In this document: positions 7,595 through 13,919 of the stretch, in pieces | How positions within the stretch are numbered: the stretch's first letter is position 1 | Layout of the letters: each line of letters begins with the position of its first letter | From: a virus | Length of the DNA: 53,534 nt | Virus record (IMG/VR): IMGVR_UViG_3300046517_001381 | Span: 1 to 53,534 of that record | Direction: 5' to 3' (one strand) | Notes under the pieces: model-generated | What the model saw: the letters and a program-made list of their open reading frames with translations, nothing else | The model's database searches: none | Told to the model about the DNA's origin: nothing | Translations under genes and position numbers: made by a program

Positions 7595-7798
7595 TCAGTT
7601 GGGCATGGTGCCGAGCACTTCGGTGATCTTGCGCTGCAATTCGCGTAGCGCGGCTTCGTCCTGCAATTCCTGTACCGACAGCAGCCAGCCCAGCATCCAC
7701 TCCACTTCTGTGCGGGTTGGCGTGCGACCGTTGAATATCTCCACCACCCATGGCTGAGTGTTGAAGCGAGCCTTGATGGTTGGTACGAGGATACTCAT
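7595..7798 (-). CDS. Hypothetical small protein, 67 aa
   Basis: ATG at 7798 with GGGAGC upstream, in an ATGA overlap with the 7795-8073 gene. Beta-prone N-terminus and a helical, acidic C-terminus (QELQDEAALRELQRKITEVL). Function unknown. Confidence 0.65.
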   Translation of the reverse strand: MSILVPTIKARFNTQPWVVEIFNGRTPTRTEVEWMLGWLLSVQELQDEAALRELQRKITEVLGTMPN

Positions 7799-8073
7799 TG
7801 CGCTCCCTGTGTCTTGACGATCAACATGCCGACCGCCTTGGCAGCGGCGAGTGTACTGTGGGTCAGCACGTAGTCGGGTATGGTGTTCGTTACGCCCTTG
7901 CGGTCGAGGTGGCCCAAAGCCCACCGATGCGCCCCGATGGGGAACACCAGTGTGTACTCGTTGGGCCTGCGCCCACGCTGGATGTAAGCATGCACCGTAA
8001 GATGCGTGTCGTTGCTATCCATCAGCACGCGGATATTCTTCCAGTGCTTGTTACGCTTCCAGCGCAGGCTCAT
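7795..8073 (-). CDS. Hypothetical protein, 92 aa
   Basis: The ATG at 8073 is chosen because GAGAG lies upstream. The same frame stays open upstream to an ATG at 8247, which would give 150 residues with a PMCWLCP motif in the extension but no ribosome site. The closing HSTLAAAKAVGMLIV helix resembles those of other small proteins in this operon. The true N-terminus is uncertain. Confidence 0.6.
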   Translation of the reverse strand: MSLRWKRNKHWKNIRVLMDSNDTHLTVHAYIQRGRRPNEYTLVFPIGAHRWALGHLDRKGVTNTIPDYVLTHSTLAAAKAVGMLIVKTQGAQ

Positions 8074-8340
8074 GGCGCGTGATCTCTCGGTTGTCCAACA
8101 TTGTCGTTGGGGGCAGAGCCAGCACATAGGTCGGGTTTGCTGCCGACTCCGTAGGCCCAGCACTTCTTGATAACGCCAGTTCCGACCCTTGCACGGGCGG
8201 CTGTATCTGCGCTCCCACTCCGCACGCTTCTCGCCACCCCAGCGCATGTGTGGCGTTTCAGTCGTAGAGGCTAGGCATAGAGACTGTGTGGCACCTACCG
8301 GCCTAGTGTGCCTTCACGCTTACTTCATGACACGTTCTCC
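8051..8340 (-). other. Unresolved stretch between two operon genes; possible degraded or recoded small gene
   Basis: Two readings compete. One is the 8073 gene extended to 8247. The other is a frame open for 68 codons and ending at a TAA at 8051, whose only ATG (8278) is followed after six codons by an in-frame TGA. A GTG about 14 codons after the TGA could be the real start. Ending 23 nt inside the next gene fits the operon style. No strong ribosome site precedes either start, and 8279-8340 holds no gene. A broken gene is the simplest explanation. Confidence 0.3.
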
Positions 8341-8511
8341 CTACGGTGCGACGATCACCTCGATCCTGTCGGCACCGACCAACTCCAACGCTTGTTTCTT
8401 GCTTATCGTGGACCCCGGCAGGTAGCGGAGCGAGTTGACGATGCGCTCCACCTTGAACACCTGCCCCGATGCGTCGGCCTTCAGCACGATCTTAACTTTC
8501 TTGCGGTTCAT
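8341..8511 (-). CDS. Hypothetical small protein, 56 aa
   Basis: ATG at 8511 with AAAGGAA upstream. A compact alternation of basic beta strands and a helix (VKIVLKADASGQVFKVERIV ... SKKQALELVGADRIEVIVAP), plausible for a small folded protein. It starts 22 nt after the 8534-9667 gene ends. No family recognised. Confidence 0.65.
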   Translation of the reverse strand: MNRKKVKIVLKADASGQVFKVERIVNSLRYLPGSTISKKQALELVGADRIEVIVAP

Positions 8512-8533
8512 TTTGGTATTCCTTTCCGTGGTT

Positions 8534-9667
8534 TCACTTCGTGACTTCGTACGCCGTCTTTACTTGGCCTAGGTCTTTGCGTCCACGATGATGCGCCTTG
8601 CGCCACCACTTGCACCCCCCGCAGAGCAGGCACTTCCAGTGGTGAATGTCGATCTCCCGCATATCGTGGTCATGTTTGTGCGCGTGATAGTTGCGGTCGT
8701 GGCAGAAGTGCCCACGCACGTCGTGCTCCCGACGCCAGCCACCCGTTGCGCGGCTGTGAAAGACACGCTTCAACAGGGGACGGGGGTCGAGCTTGATGCG
8801 GATCACGTTATGCCGCACCAATGTTCTAGGCTTGGCCCGGACAAAGCCCGGAGCCGGAGCCACGTCATCCATGATCTGAACTTCTCGGGTTCGATTCATG
8901 AACAGGATAAAGCCAATGATGTTGCGCAGGTCGCCGGTGCTCGCACGCAATGTCTCGGGTGCGTGCTTGGCACGCATCTCGTTGGCGTACCAGAACTCGC
9001 AACTGTTGTGGTCACGGAGGGCGCGCAGGCTGGCCGTGTCCTTGCGTTCGTACAGCGTACGTGTGCAGCTTCCCCAAAAGAACGAGTCGATGCCCAGCCG
9101 TGATGCCTGCAATTCTTGGCTGAGGAGCAACTCCTCGGCGTAGGTGAAGGTGCGGTTAAGCCGGAAACGTATGGGCAGCACCATCGGATGCTTGCTGTTG
9201 GGCAGCGAGGCGCGGCTCATGACGTAGACGAGCGGGCCGTCGTACAGGTAGCCCACGGTCTGATCTTCCTCACTCTCGGGCAGGTTGTGGTAGCCACGGT
9301 ATTCCGGCGGCGAGGTGATGTTGAAGAAGTCGGGATACGGAAACTCTATGTACATCCTCTCGTAAGGCGGGATGCAGAACTCGATGTCCTTGGCGATGGC
9401 TTCGGGGTGATCCACCATCATCTGTGCGGCATAGCATGCCGCTTGGTTGTCGAAGCTGAACACCTTGGCGGCGCGCAGCCGTTGCTGGATGAAGTGCACA
9501 TCCTTGCGCCAATCCTTCGGCATGTGCTTATCAGGCAGCGCGAGCATCTCGTCGATCAAGAGCGGCCTGCGTTTCTTGGGCTTGGGCTGCATGCCTTGCA
9601 ACACAGCCTGTGCCACCGCCAGAGCAGGCGAGATGCGCATCATCTCGTCCAACTGTTTGGGATTCAT
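8534..9667 (-). CDS. Hypothetical phage protein with Cys/His-rich C-terminus, 377 aa
   Basis: One of the larger leftward genes. The N-terminal 60 residues are helical, the middle is alpha/beta with many aromatics, and the C-terminal 60 residues hold a His/Cys cluster: RREHDVRGHFCHDRNYHAHKHDHD, then CLLCGGC and WWRKAHHRG. The CxxCxxC plus His-rich context suggests a metal-binding domain. Proteins with this kind of VRGH-type tail occur in other phage genomes, but I know no function. It starts 3 nt after the 9671 gene ends. Contains decamer copy 4 within the His-rich part. Confidence 0.75.
   Translation of the reverse strand: MNPKQLDEMMRISPALAVAQAVLQGMQPKPKKRRPLLIDEMLALPDKHMPKDWRKDVHFIQQRLRAAKVFSFDNQAACYAAQMMVDHPEAIAKDIEFCIPPYERMYIEFPYPDFFNITSPPEYRGYHNLPESEEDQTVGYLYDGPLVYVMSRASLPNSKHPMVLPIRFRLNRTFTYAEELLLSQELQASRLGIDSFFWGSCTRTLYERKDTASLRALRDHNSCEFWYANEMRAKHAPETLRASTGDLRNIIGFILFMNRTREVQIMDDVAPAPGFVRAKPRTLVRHNVIRIKLDPRPLLKRVFHSRATGGWRREHDVRGHFCHDRNYHAHKHDHDMREIDIHHWKCLLCGGCKWWRKAHHRGRKDLGQVKTAYEVTK
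8684..8693 (-). repeat. CAACTATCAC decamer, copy 4
   Basis: Exact copy flanked by G on both sides, coding for part of an Arg-Asn-Tyr-His stretch, a third codon phase compared with copies 1 and 3. Confidence 0.8.
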
Positions 9668-9670
9668 GGC

Positions 9671-9967
9671 CTACCTTACGTTGACGGCGTACTTGGCCGC
9701 TTCGTCCCACCAAATTCTTCGGGCCACTCTCTGCGTTGCAGCTTGCACTGTGTCCAATTGTTCGGCCAGCAACATCTGGTGCATGGCTTCGTGGTTGCGG
9801 GCGAAGCGCAGCACCTTCGGCTCGGGGTGACGAGCGAGGAAGTGCAGCGCGACTTCCATCGGACAGCCCGCGTCGTGCAGCATCTGCGCGGCGTGCAGCA
9901 CGCCGTATTCACGCGCGACCTTCCGCATTCTGATCTTCACACCATAGTCGTACCACTTGGTCTGCAT
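9671..9967 (-). CDS. Hypothetical protein, 98 aa
   Basis: ATG at 9967 with GAGGAC upstream, one nt after the previous stop. Helical throughout, with several Met and His residues (HAAQMLHDAG, EVALHFLARH). No motif recognised. Operon member. Confidence 0.65.
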   Translation of the reverse strand: MQTKWYDYGVKIRMRKVAREYGVLHAAQMLHDAGCPMEVALHFLARHPEPKVLRFARNHEAMHQMLLAEQLDTVQAATQRVARRIWWDEAAKYAVNVR

Positions 9968-9968
9968 G

Positions 9969-10412
9969 TCAGTCCTCGTTCTCCAATGCGTCGGCCAGCG
10001 CGTCGAGCAGCCACGCGACGTGGGCGTTGTCGGGCCGCGTAGTGTCGCGCCCAGTGGGGTTCCGAAAGTACTTCGCCATTTCCCGTGCAGTTGTAGCCAG
10101 CATGGTGTGCTCGGCACTCTCTATTGCAGGCTCGATGGTTTCGTCGCGTTTCCACGAAGTGACGAGTGGCTCGGCAGCGGGCGCGGGCAGCGTCGTGATA
10201 GTTGGCTCGTTCCCCGGCAGCACGCCATCGTTGTCGTAGGCGGCGCGCACGATGAGGTTCTCGTTAAGCAACTGCGACCATCGTGGGTTCATGATGGTCA
10301 CGGTGCGGTTGTTCCGTATGGTCACGGTGTCGGACGTGACGAGCAGGTCGGGCTGCAACCCGGCTGCGGCCATCGCGTCCATGCGGCGCATTGTCTCGGA
10401 CTTAACGGTCAT
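9969..10412 (-). CDS. Hypothetical protein, 147 aa
   Basis: ATG at 10412 with GAGGAAA upstream, overlapping the end of the next gene by 11 nt. Begins with a helix rich in Met (SETMRRMDAMAAAG), then a beta-prone segment, a Pro/Ala linker, and a helical C-terminus ending in an acidic stretch. Function unknown. Contains decamer copy 5. Confidence 0.65.
   Translation of the reverse strand: MTVKSETMRRMDAMAAAGLQPDLLVTSDTVTIRNNRTVTIMNPRWSQLLNENLIVRAAYDNDGVLPGNEPTITTLPAPAAEPLVTSWKRDETIEPAIESAEHTMLATTAREMAKYFRNPTGRDTTRPDNAHVAWLLDALADALENED
10195..10204 (-). repeat. CAACTATCAC decamer, copy 5
   Basis: Exact copy preceded by C and followed by G, within the 9969-10412 gene (Pro-Thr-Ile-Thr). Confidence 0.8.
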
Positions 10413-10587
10413 TGCGTTTTCCTCGGGCGATGTAGTCGGCGCACTGTATGAGGTCGAACAACTGGTGCGCCATGTGCTGCCGATCATCCCGCGTGAAGAC
10501 TTGCTCGTTGTTGGTCAGCTTGATGATGGCGCGGTACAACACGCACTGACATTCGGGCGGCAGCACCAACTCTGCGTCACTTGTCAT
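10402..10587 (-). CDS. Hypothetical small protein, 61 aa
   Basis: ATG at 10587 with GGAGGG upstream, overlapping the 10577-10849 gene by 11 nt. Two helices with an intervening TRDDRQHMAHQLFDLI segment. No family recognised. Confidence 0.65.
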   Translation of the reverse strand: MTSDAELVLPPECQCVLYRAIIKLTNNEQVFTRDDRQHMAHQLFDLIQCADYIARGKRNDR

Positions 10588-10849
10588 GCTTGCCCTCCGC
10601 GATTTCCTTGATAAGCGTGAGGTCCACGGCGGCATCGGCGATGAGTCCAATGCTCACGTTATCGCACATGCTTATGATGCGCTTGAGCCGGTGCTCGTAT
10701 GCCTTCAGGCGACGCAGAATCACTTGCATCGGCGGCTCGCGCTTCTGCCACGCGGCAGGCTGCGGCAGCGTTTGCTTGGGTGGCGTGAGTGCGATGCCAT
10801 TCATGGCCTTGGCCTTGCGCCGTGTCTTGTGCTCGGTGGTGTTGTCCAT
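10577..10849 (-). CDS. Hypothetical protein, 90 aa
   Basis: AGGTGA precedes the ATG at 10849. Basic N-terminus, a Pro/Gln linker, then a helical C-terminal half (LKAYEHRLKRIISMCDN). Begins 3 nt after the stop of the 26-residue membrane peptide gene. Confidence 0.65.
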   Translation of the reverse strand: MDNTTEHKTRRKAKAMNGIALTPPKQTLPQPAAWQKREPPMQVILRRLKAYEHRLKRIISMCDNVSIGLIADAAVDLTLIKEIAEGKHDK

Positions 10850-10852
10850 GTT

Positions 10853-10933
10853 TCACCTAAGTCGGATGAGTGCGTACACGATGAGTGCTTGCACGACGAG
10901 GATTGCAGTTGCAATGATGCGCTGCCACCTCAT
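10853..10933 (-). CDS. 26-residue single-pass membrane peptide
   Basis: ATG at 10933 in an ATGA overlap with the 10930-11082 gene. It encodes a basic start (MRWQR), about 17 hydrophobic residues and a basic end. Too short for most gene finders, but the exact overlap and membrane character argue that it is real. With its upstream partner it may act at the inner membrane, for example in lysis, exclusion or membrane signalling (inference). Confidence 0.55.
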   Translation of the reverse strand: MRWQRIIATAILVVQALIVYALIRLR

Positions 10934-11082
10934 GCGTAGTGGATAAGGGCGACCAGAGCGATCATGCCGCCCACGATGACAAGCACCTTGGTGTCCATTT
11001 CCGAGTTCTTCGGGTTGGTCAGCAGCTTGATGTAGCCGACGATGACTGCGATTACGATCAGCACTACTACGACTTTGTTCAT
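10930..11082 (-). CDS. Small membrane protein with two predicted transmembrane segments, 50 aa
   Basis: ATG at 11082 with GGAGAAG upstream. Hydrophobic segment 1 is KVVVVLIVIAVIVGYIKLL; then a short polar loop (TNPKNSEMDTK); segment 2 is VLVIVGGMIALVALIHYA. Translationally coupled to the next, 26-residue membrane peptide. It lies directly downstream of the tRNA gene. Holin-like size, but no lysis partner is seen nearby. Confidence 0.65.
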   Translation of the reverse strand: MNKVVVVLIVIAVIVGYIKLLTNPKNSEMDTKVLVIVGGMIALVALIHYA

Positions 11083-11098
11083 GACTTCTCCGTGATGT

Positions 11099-11183
11099 TG
11101 GTGGGCGGTGAAGGAATCGAACCTCCTATGTCTAGCATGCTCGTGGTTTACAGCCACGCGCCTTACCGGTCGGCCAACCGCCC
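11099..11183 (-). tRNA. tRNA-Tyr (anticodon GTA)
   Basis: 85 nt with encoded CCA. Acceptor stem GGGCGGT pairs with ACCGCCC, followed by discriminator A and CCA. The anticodon loop CTGTAAA gives GTA (complement of 11149-11151), closed by a CGTGG/CCACG stem. A long variable arm, as expected for tRNA-Tyr, precedes a T arm with loop TTCGATT. The 5' end overlaps the last codons of the 11163-11360 gene. Confidence 0.92.
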
Positions 11184-11360
11184 ATGTTGATTATGATTTC
11201 TCCGTTTGTGCGCCACCTCGTAGCAGGGGTCACATCGGCTCCACGTAGTGTCTTGCTCGTTGGGCCGGTGCGGCAGAGTGCTATCGAAGTTGGCTGAGTG
11301 CAGGCGCTCGCCTTGCTCGTTGGTCAGCACCAACCCGCAATTCAGGCATCGGGTTATCAT
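11163..11360 (-). CDS. Hypothetical Cys-rich small protein, 65 aa, overlapping the tRNA gene
   Basis: The ATG at 11360 sits in an ATGA overlap with the 11357-11608 gene. It begins ITRCLNCG (CxxC) and later has WSRCDPCY (CxxC), so a four-Cys zinc-binding fold is likely. Its final seven codons lie inside the tRNA-Tyr gene, so mRNA and tRNA share sequence. The amino-acid pattern upstream of the tRNA is convincing. Function unknown. Confidence 0.6.
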   Translation of the reverse strand: MITRCLNCGLVLTNEQGERLHSANFDSTLPHRPNEQDTTWSRCDPCYEVAHKRRNHNQHGRLADR

Positions 11361-11608
11361 GCCTCGACTTCTTCAGTCATAGGCACTTCCTCGCGCTCCA
11401 TGCCGTACTGCGTGAACACGTTGCCCTCCACGCCGAACTCAAACTCGTAGTTGGCAAGGGCGCGAAAAGCGTCCCGCTTGGTGGCGAAGCGCGGCATCTT
11501 CTTCAGCAGGAACTTCATGCCGTCCGGCGCGTAGCTGAACATGATGAAGTAGGGCGGCAGCGGCGCGGGCGTGCGCGGCTTCTCGAACACGACGTTCAGT
11601 GTGACCAT
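11357..11608 (-). CDS. Hypothetical protein, 83 aa
   Basis: Beta-prone N-terminus (MVTLNVVFEKPRTP), an aromatic central part and a KRDAFRALANYEFEFG segment; acidic end. A weak GGATAA-type site precedes the ATG. No family recognised. Confidence 0.6.
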   Translation of the reverse strand: MVTLNVVFEKPRTPAPLPPYFIMFSYAPDGMKFLLKKMPRFATKRDAFRALANYEFEFGVEGNVFTQYGMEREEVPMTEEVEA

Positions 11609-11797
11609 GATTTATCCGTGATGTGTGTGCTGCGGTTGTGATAGTTGATTGCAGGAGAGCGCGGCGCATGTCCACGCTTTTACGCCCCCGATCAAGGGCA
11701 GCAACCTTGCGGTGATACTCCCGTACTAAGCCCACGGGTAGACGGTGCACCCTGTTGTTGAGGCGTATGCACCATGCCGTCCTGCTTTGATCTTGTC
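11609..11797 (-). other. Intergenic stretch with no confident gene
   Basis: About 190 nt between two leftward genes. A GTG-initiated frame here (basic, RVREAAHA-type sequence) runs on into the next gene in the wrong frame and is not convincing. The only distinct feature is decamer copy 6. Confidence 0.5.
11638..11647 (-). repeat. CAACTATCAC decamer, copy 6 (non-coding)
   Basis: Exact copy in an intergenic stretch, about 30 nt upstream of the ATG at 11608, with T before and A after, identical to the flanks of copy 3. Confidence 0.8.
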
Positions 11798-12313
11798 TTA
11801 GCGCCAGTCGCGGTCCTCGGCGTTGTCCACGCTGAAGTCGAACATCAGGCGACCATCGCTGCCGTTGGTTTGGGGAGGTGGGGCAAACGGTAGCGATTGG
11901 GCACGATTCGGGTTAAATGGTACAACAGTTGCACGCTTGCTTTGCACCTGTGCGCTGGTGCTCGAATTCACAGGCGCAGTGCGTAGCTGCTGCGCCTCGG
12001 CCTCTGCCCTTGCGGCAGCGAAGAACTTGGGCCAATCCTGCTGCTCTCTCGGCAATGCGCTGTGCCAGCGTTGCAGTCGATAATACCAACGTCTATACTC
12101 GGGCGTTAGAGCACCACCGAACAGCTTGGCGCGTCCAAATGTATCCACCTTTGGCGGCTTGAGGACAGCCTTTGCCTTGGCTTCAGCGTAGTATGCACGC
12201 CATGAAAGAACAGAACCAGAGCGGAGATGCTGTGCGCGCAGGCGTGCATACCACCGCATATAGTCGAGGCTTCCACCTTTGAACGGCGGTTTGTGGGTGC
12301 CGACGATAGCCAT
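11798..12313 (-). CDS. Hypothetical protein with an internal duplication, 171 aa
   Basis: The ATG at 12313 is preferred (AAAGG nine nt upstream). An in-frame ATG at 12343 lies on the promoter -10 and lacks a ribosome site. Two related segments, DYMRWYARLRAQHL...WRAYYAEAKAKA and EYRRWYYRLQRWHS...WPKFFAAARAEA, show internal duplication of a helical WY-rich unit. A low-complexity linker and an acidic tail follow. It is the first gene after the promoter at 12342-12370, so possibly the earliest product of this operon. Confidence 0.7.
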   Translation of the reverse strand: MAIVGTHKPPFKGGSLDYMRWYARLRAQHLRSGSVLSWRAYYAEAKAKAVLKPPKVDTFGRAKLFGGALTPEYRRWYYRLQRWHSALPREQQDWPKFFAAARAEAEAQQLRTAPVNSSTSAQVQSKRATVVPFNPNRAQSLPFAPPPQTNGSDGRLMFDFSVDNAEDRDWR

Positions 12314-12341
12314 TTTGTACGCCTTTGCGGGGGAAACATCC

Positions 12342-12370
12342 ACAATAGGACGTATCTAGGAAAAAGTCAA
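12342..12370 (-). promoter_or_regulatory. Sigma70-like promoter for the leftward operon
   Basis: On the minus strand: -35 TTGACT (12370-12365), a 17-nt spacer, -10 TATTGT (12347-12342). It sits about 30 nt upstream of the ATG at 12313 and is the best promoter match in the window. It would drive the genes from 12313 leftward using host RNA polymerase. Confidence 0.65.
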
Positions 12371-12410
12371 GAACGGCACTTACATGATACCCCTGAGTGG
12401 AATCATGGAC

Positions 12411-12440
12411 TTGACCACATTATGCTAATTGACAGGTCAA
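12411..12440. promoter_or_regulatory. Operator-like palindromes upstream of the leftward promoter
   Basis: TTGACAGGTCAA at 12429-12440 has perfect TTGAC/GTCAA arms around a 2-nt centre. A second TTGACC at 12411-12416 forms an inverted pair with GGTCAA at 12435-12440. Located 40-70 nt upstream of the -35 box, a plausible site for a repressor or activator. No cognate protein can be assigned; the ribbon-helix-helix protein at 14842 is one candidate. Confidence 0.45.
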
Positions 12441-12532
12441 AAAAAAGTGCGCCCCCCTTTTTGGCGAATCGTCCGATTTCCAATCTGGAATGGAAAAGGG
12501 GTCGCGCGCACGTATGGCACTGTTTTTTACGT

Positions 12533-12561
12533 ATTAATTATTATAATTGATATATTGTAAA
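12533..12561 (-). promoter_or_regulatory. Second candidate leftward promoter in an AT-rich island
   Basis: On the minus strand: TTTACA (12561-12556), 17 nt, ATTAAT (12538-12533). The surrounding 12520-12575 is strikingly AT-rich (TATTAATTATTATAATTGATATATTG on one strand, broken here only by short GC steps) in a GC-rich genome. The island could equally be a replication-origin unwinding element. From about 12562 to 12851 I see no gene, only decamer copy 7. Confidence 0.35.
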
Positions 12562-12663
12562 GAAGAAGAAGAAGAACTACCTGATTTCATGGACGCTTTT
12601 GCCAGCCTGCAATATGTCGGCAATAGTACATGCACGAATTCGCGAAGACGACTTGACTTGGGC

Positions 12664-12673
12664 GTGATAGTTG
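12664..12673 (-). repeat. CAACTATCAC decamer, copy 7 (non-coding)
   Basis: Exact copy flanked by G on both sides in the gene-free control region between the terminator at 12853-12885 and the leftward promoters. Confidence 0.8.
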
Positions 12674-12852
12674 CCGCAAAGATGACCCCGCCGGGGCCAC
12701 CCTCACGACATGCTGCATACACGTGGACTTGTTGGACGTGCGTACCCCGCCCGACGTACGGCGCAGTGGTCCAGTTTGGTCGGTACTACTACGTATACAC
12801 GGTGAGGTTGCTCGTCTACCGTTTCTTTTGGACTCGACTTCGCGCCAAGCCC

Positions 12853-12885
12853 AAAAGAAACGTGGGGCATAACATCTGCCCCACG
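12853..12885 (-). terminator. Rho-independent terminator after the 12910-13566 gene
   Basis: On the minus strand, CGTGGGGCA pairs with TGCCCCACG (9 bp, 7-nt loop) and is followed by TTTCTTTT. It ends the short unit of the 13655 and 12910 genes and insulates it from the operon starting at 12342-12370. Confidence 0.8.
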
Positions 12886-12909
12886 CCCTGCACTACCTTG
12901 CTACCCTGC

Positions 12910-13566
12910 TTACGCCGCGACCGCGATCAGGCCCGGCTCGATCTTCGGCAGGTCGGCTTCGACCTCGGCCTTGACTTCGCTCGGTGCGACCGCCGCGATT
13001 GCTTCGCGCTGCTGCGCCTCGTCCATCGCCTTCATACCGGCGACGACCGTGGGGTCGTACGTCGAGGCGACATACTTGACGTAGAGGGCTTCGACAGCAT
13101 CCAACAGCGGGGCGTGCTTCAACTCCACGCCCTTCTTCGCCGACTTGCGCAGCGAGTCGATCAGCGCGCTGACCTTCTCCTCCACGTCGTACATCGACAC
13201 TTGCTTCGGCTCGGCCTTCGCCTTATGCCAGACGAATTCGCTCACCTTGAGCGAGTACTCGTCCGACCAAGCCAACTCGGGCTTGTTCTCGATGGCTGCA
13301 ACGTCGTAGAACACGACGCGCTTCTCCGACTTCGACCACGCGAGGTTGCCGAACATTTCCAAGTACTTCACCAGCGCATCGCGCCGCGTCGACGGGCCGA
13401 CCGCCTCGAACAACTGAGCGGCAGGCGTGCTGTTGCGGAACACGATGGACTGCGCGATAGCTTGGACGGCGGCGGTCTGGATCATGCTGTCGATCCGAAC
13501 CTTCTGACGCCCGATCACGCTGATGATCTTGGACAACTGACCAACTTCCATGACTTGAACGACCAT
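12910..13566 (-). CDS. Hypothetical phage protein, 218 aa
   Basis: ATG at 13566 with GAAGGATGA upstream. Predominantly helical and charged. The first 110 residues contain RRDALVKYLEMFGNLAWSKSEKRVVF and then FVWHKAKAEPKQVSMYDVEEKV; the C-terminal 40 residues are Ala/Glu/Lys-rich. No catalytic motif. Own terminator downstream and a hairpin upstream, so separately controlled from the rest of the leftward operon, typical for an abundant early product (inference). Confidence 0.75.
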   Translation of the reverse strand: MVVQVMEVGQLSKIISVIGRQKVRIDSMIQTAAVQAIAQSIVFRNSTPAAQLFEAVGPSTRRDALVKYLEMFGNLAWSKSEKRVVFYDVAAIENKPELAWSDEYSLKVSEFVWHKAKAEPKQVSMYDVEEKVSALIDSLRKSAKKGVELKHAPLLDAVEALYVKYVASTYDPTVVAGMKAMDEAQQREAIAAVAPSEVKAEVEADLPKIEPGLIAVAA

Positions 13567-13621
13567 GATGATTCATCCTTCGTTTGGTTGGACTGCTAGG
13601 GGTCTTGATTACTAGAGACTC

Positions 13622-13643
13622 CGCGCAGCATCCTAGCTGCGCG
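13622..13643. promoter_or_regulatory. Perfect hairpin in the leader of the 12910-13566 gene
   Basis: CGCGCAGC and GCTGCGCG form a perfect 8-bp stem with a 6-nt loop, between the stop of the 13655 gene and the ATG at 13566. There is no U-run on either side, so it is more likely an RNA processing or stability element, or a protein-binding site, than a terminator. Confidence 0.5.
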
Positions 13644-13654
13644 ATTGTGGTAGG

Positions 13655-13819
13655 TTAGGCTGCTGCGTTGTCGTCTCGCGTGCGGACAAAGCACACGGAT
13701 TTGTAGGCGTTCTTGCTGTTGCGCGACCAGTCGCGTCGCTTGACTCCGCCCGACTTGCTCTTGGGCTTGGCACCTTGCTTGACTTGAAACTTGGACCAGA
13801 CTCCGAACGAATTCCGCAT
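13655..13819 (-). CDS. Small basic protein, 54 aa
   Basis: ATG at 13819 with GGGAGC seven nt upstream. Lys/Arg/Ser-rich centre (QVKQGAKPKSKSGGVKRRDW), one Cys, acidic tip near the C-terminus. Likely nucleic-acid binding by charge. First gene of the leftward unit that also carries the 12910-13566 gene. Confidence 0.6.
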   Translation of the reverse strand: MRNSFGVWSKFQVKQGAKPKSKSGGVKRRDWSRNSKNAYKSVCFVRTRDDNAAA

Positions 13820-13865
13820 GATTGCTCCCGATAAGTTGAAAGACGCTGCGCGGAATCCCTAGTAG

Positions 13866-13919
13866 AAAAACCCCAAGCGCGCTATGGGCGCAAGGTTCGA
13901 CCTTGACGCTTTGCGCGCT
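13866..13919 (-). terminator. Attenuator-like nested hairpin in the divergent control region
   Basis: On the minus strand an outer AGCGCGC/GCGCGCT stem encloses a perfect CAAGGT/ACCTTG hairpin with a 3-nt loop, and the structure is followed by TGGGG then TTTTT. It lies 45 nt upstream of the first leftward gene, so it would attenuate leftward transcription started beyond 13.92 kb, or stop incoming transcription. Confidence 0.5.

Noticed and set aside
8258-8278. TGA read as an amino acid (alternative genetic code)
   Set aside because: TGA serves as the stop in many neighbouring genes through ATGA overlaps, so a code change is not supported.
10939-11190. Rightward frame over the tRNA
   Set aside because: The translated GGEGIEPPM-type string is what antisense tRNA sequence gives; the locus is explained by tRNA-Tyr.
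11439-11750. 103-codon leftward frame overlapping the 11357-11608 gene
   Set aside because: More than half lies out of frame over a better gene. Only its first 48 codons are plausible, and there is no clear start site.
12547-13599. 350-codon rightward open frame
   Set aside because: Antisense to the 12910-13566 gene and running through the terminator and control region; the composition is that of a shadow frame.
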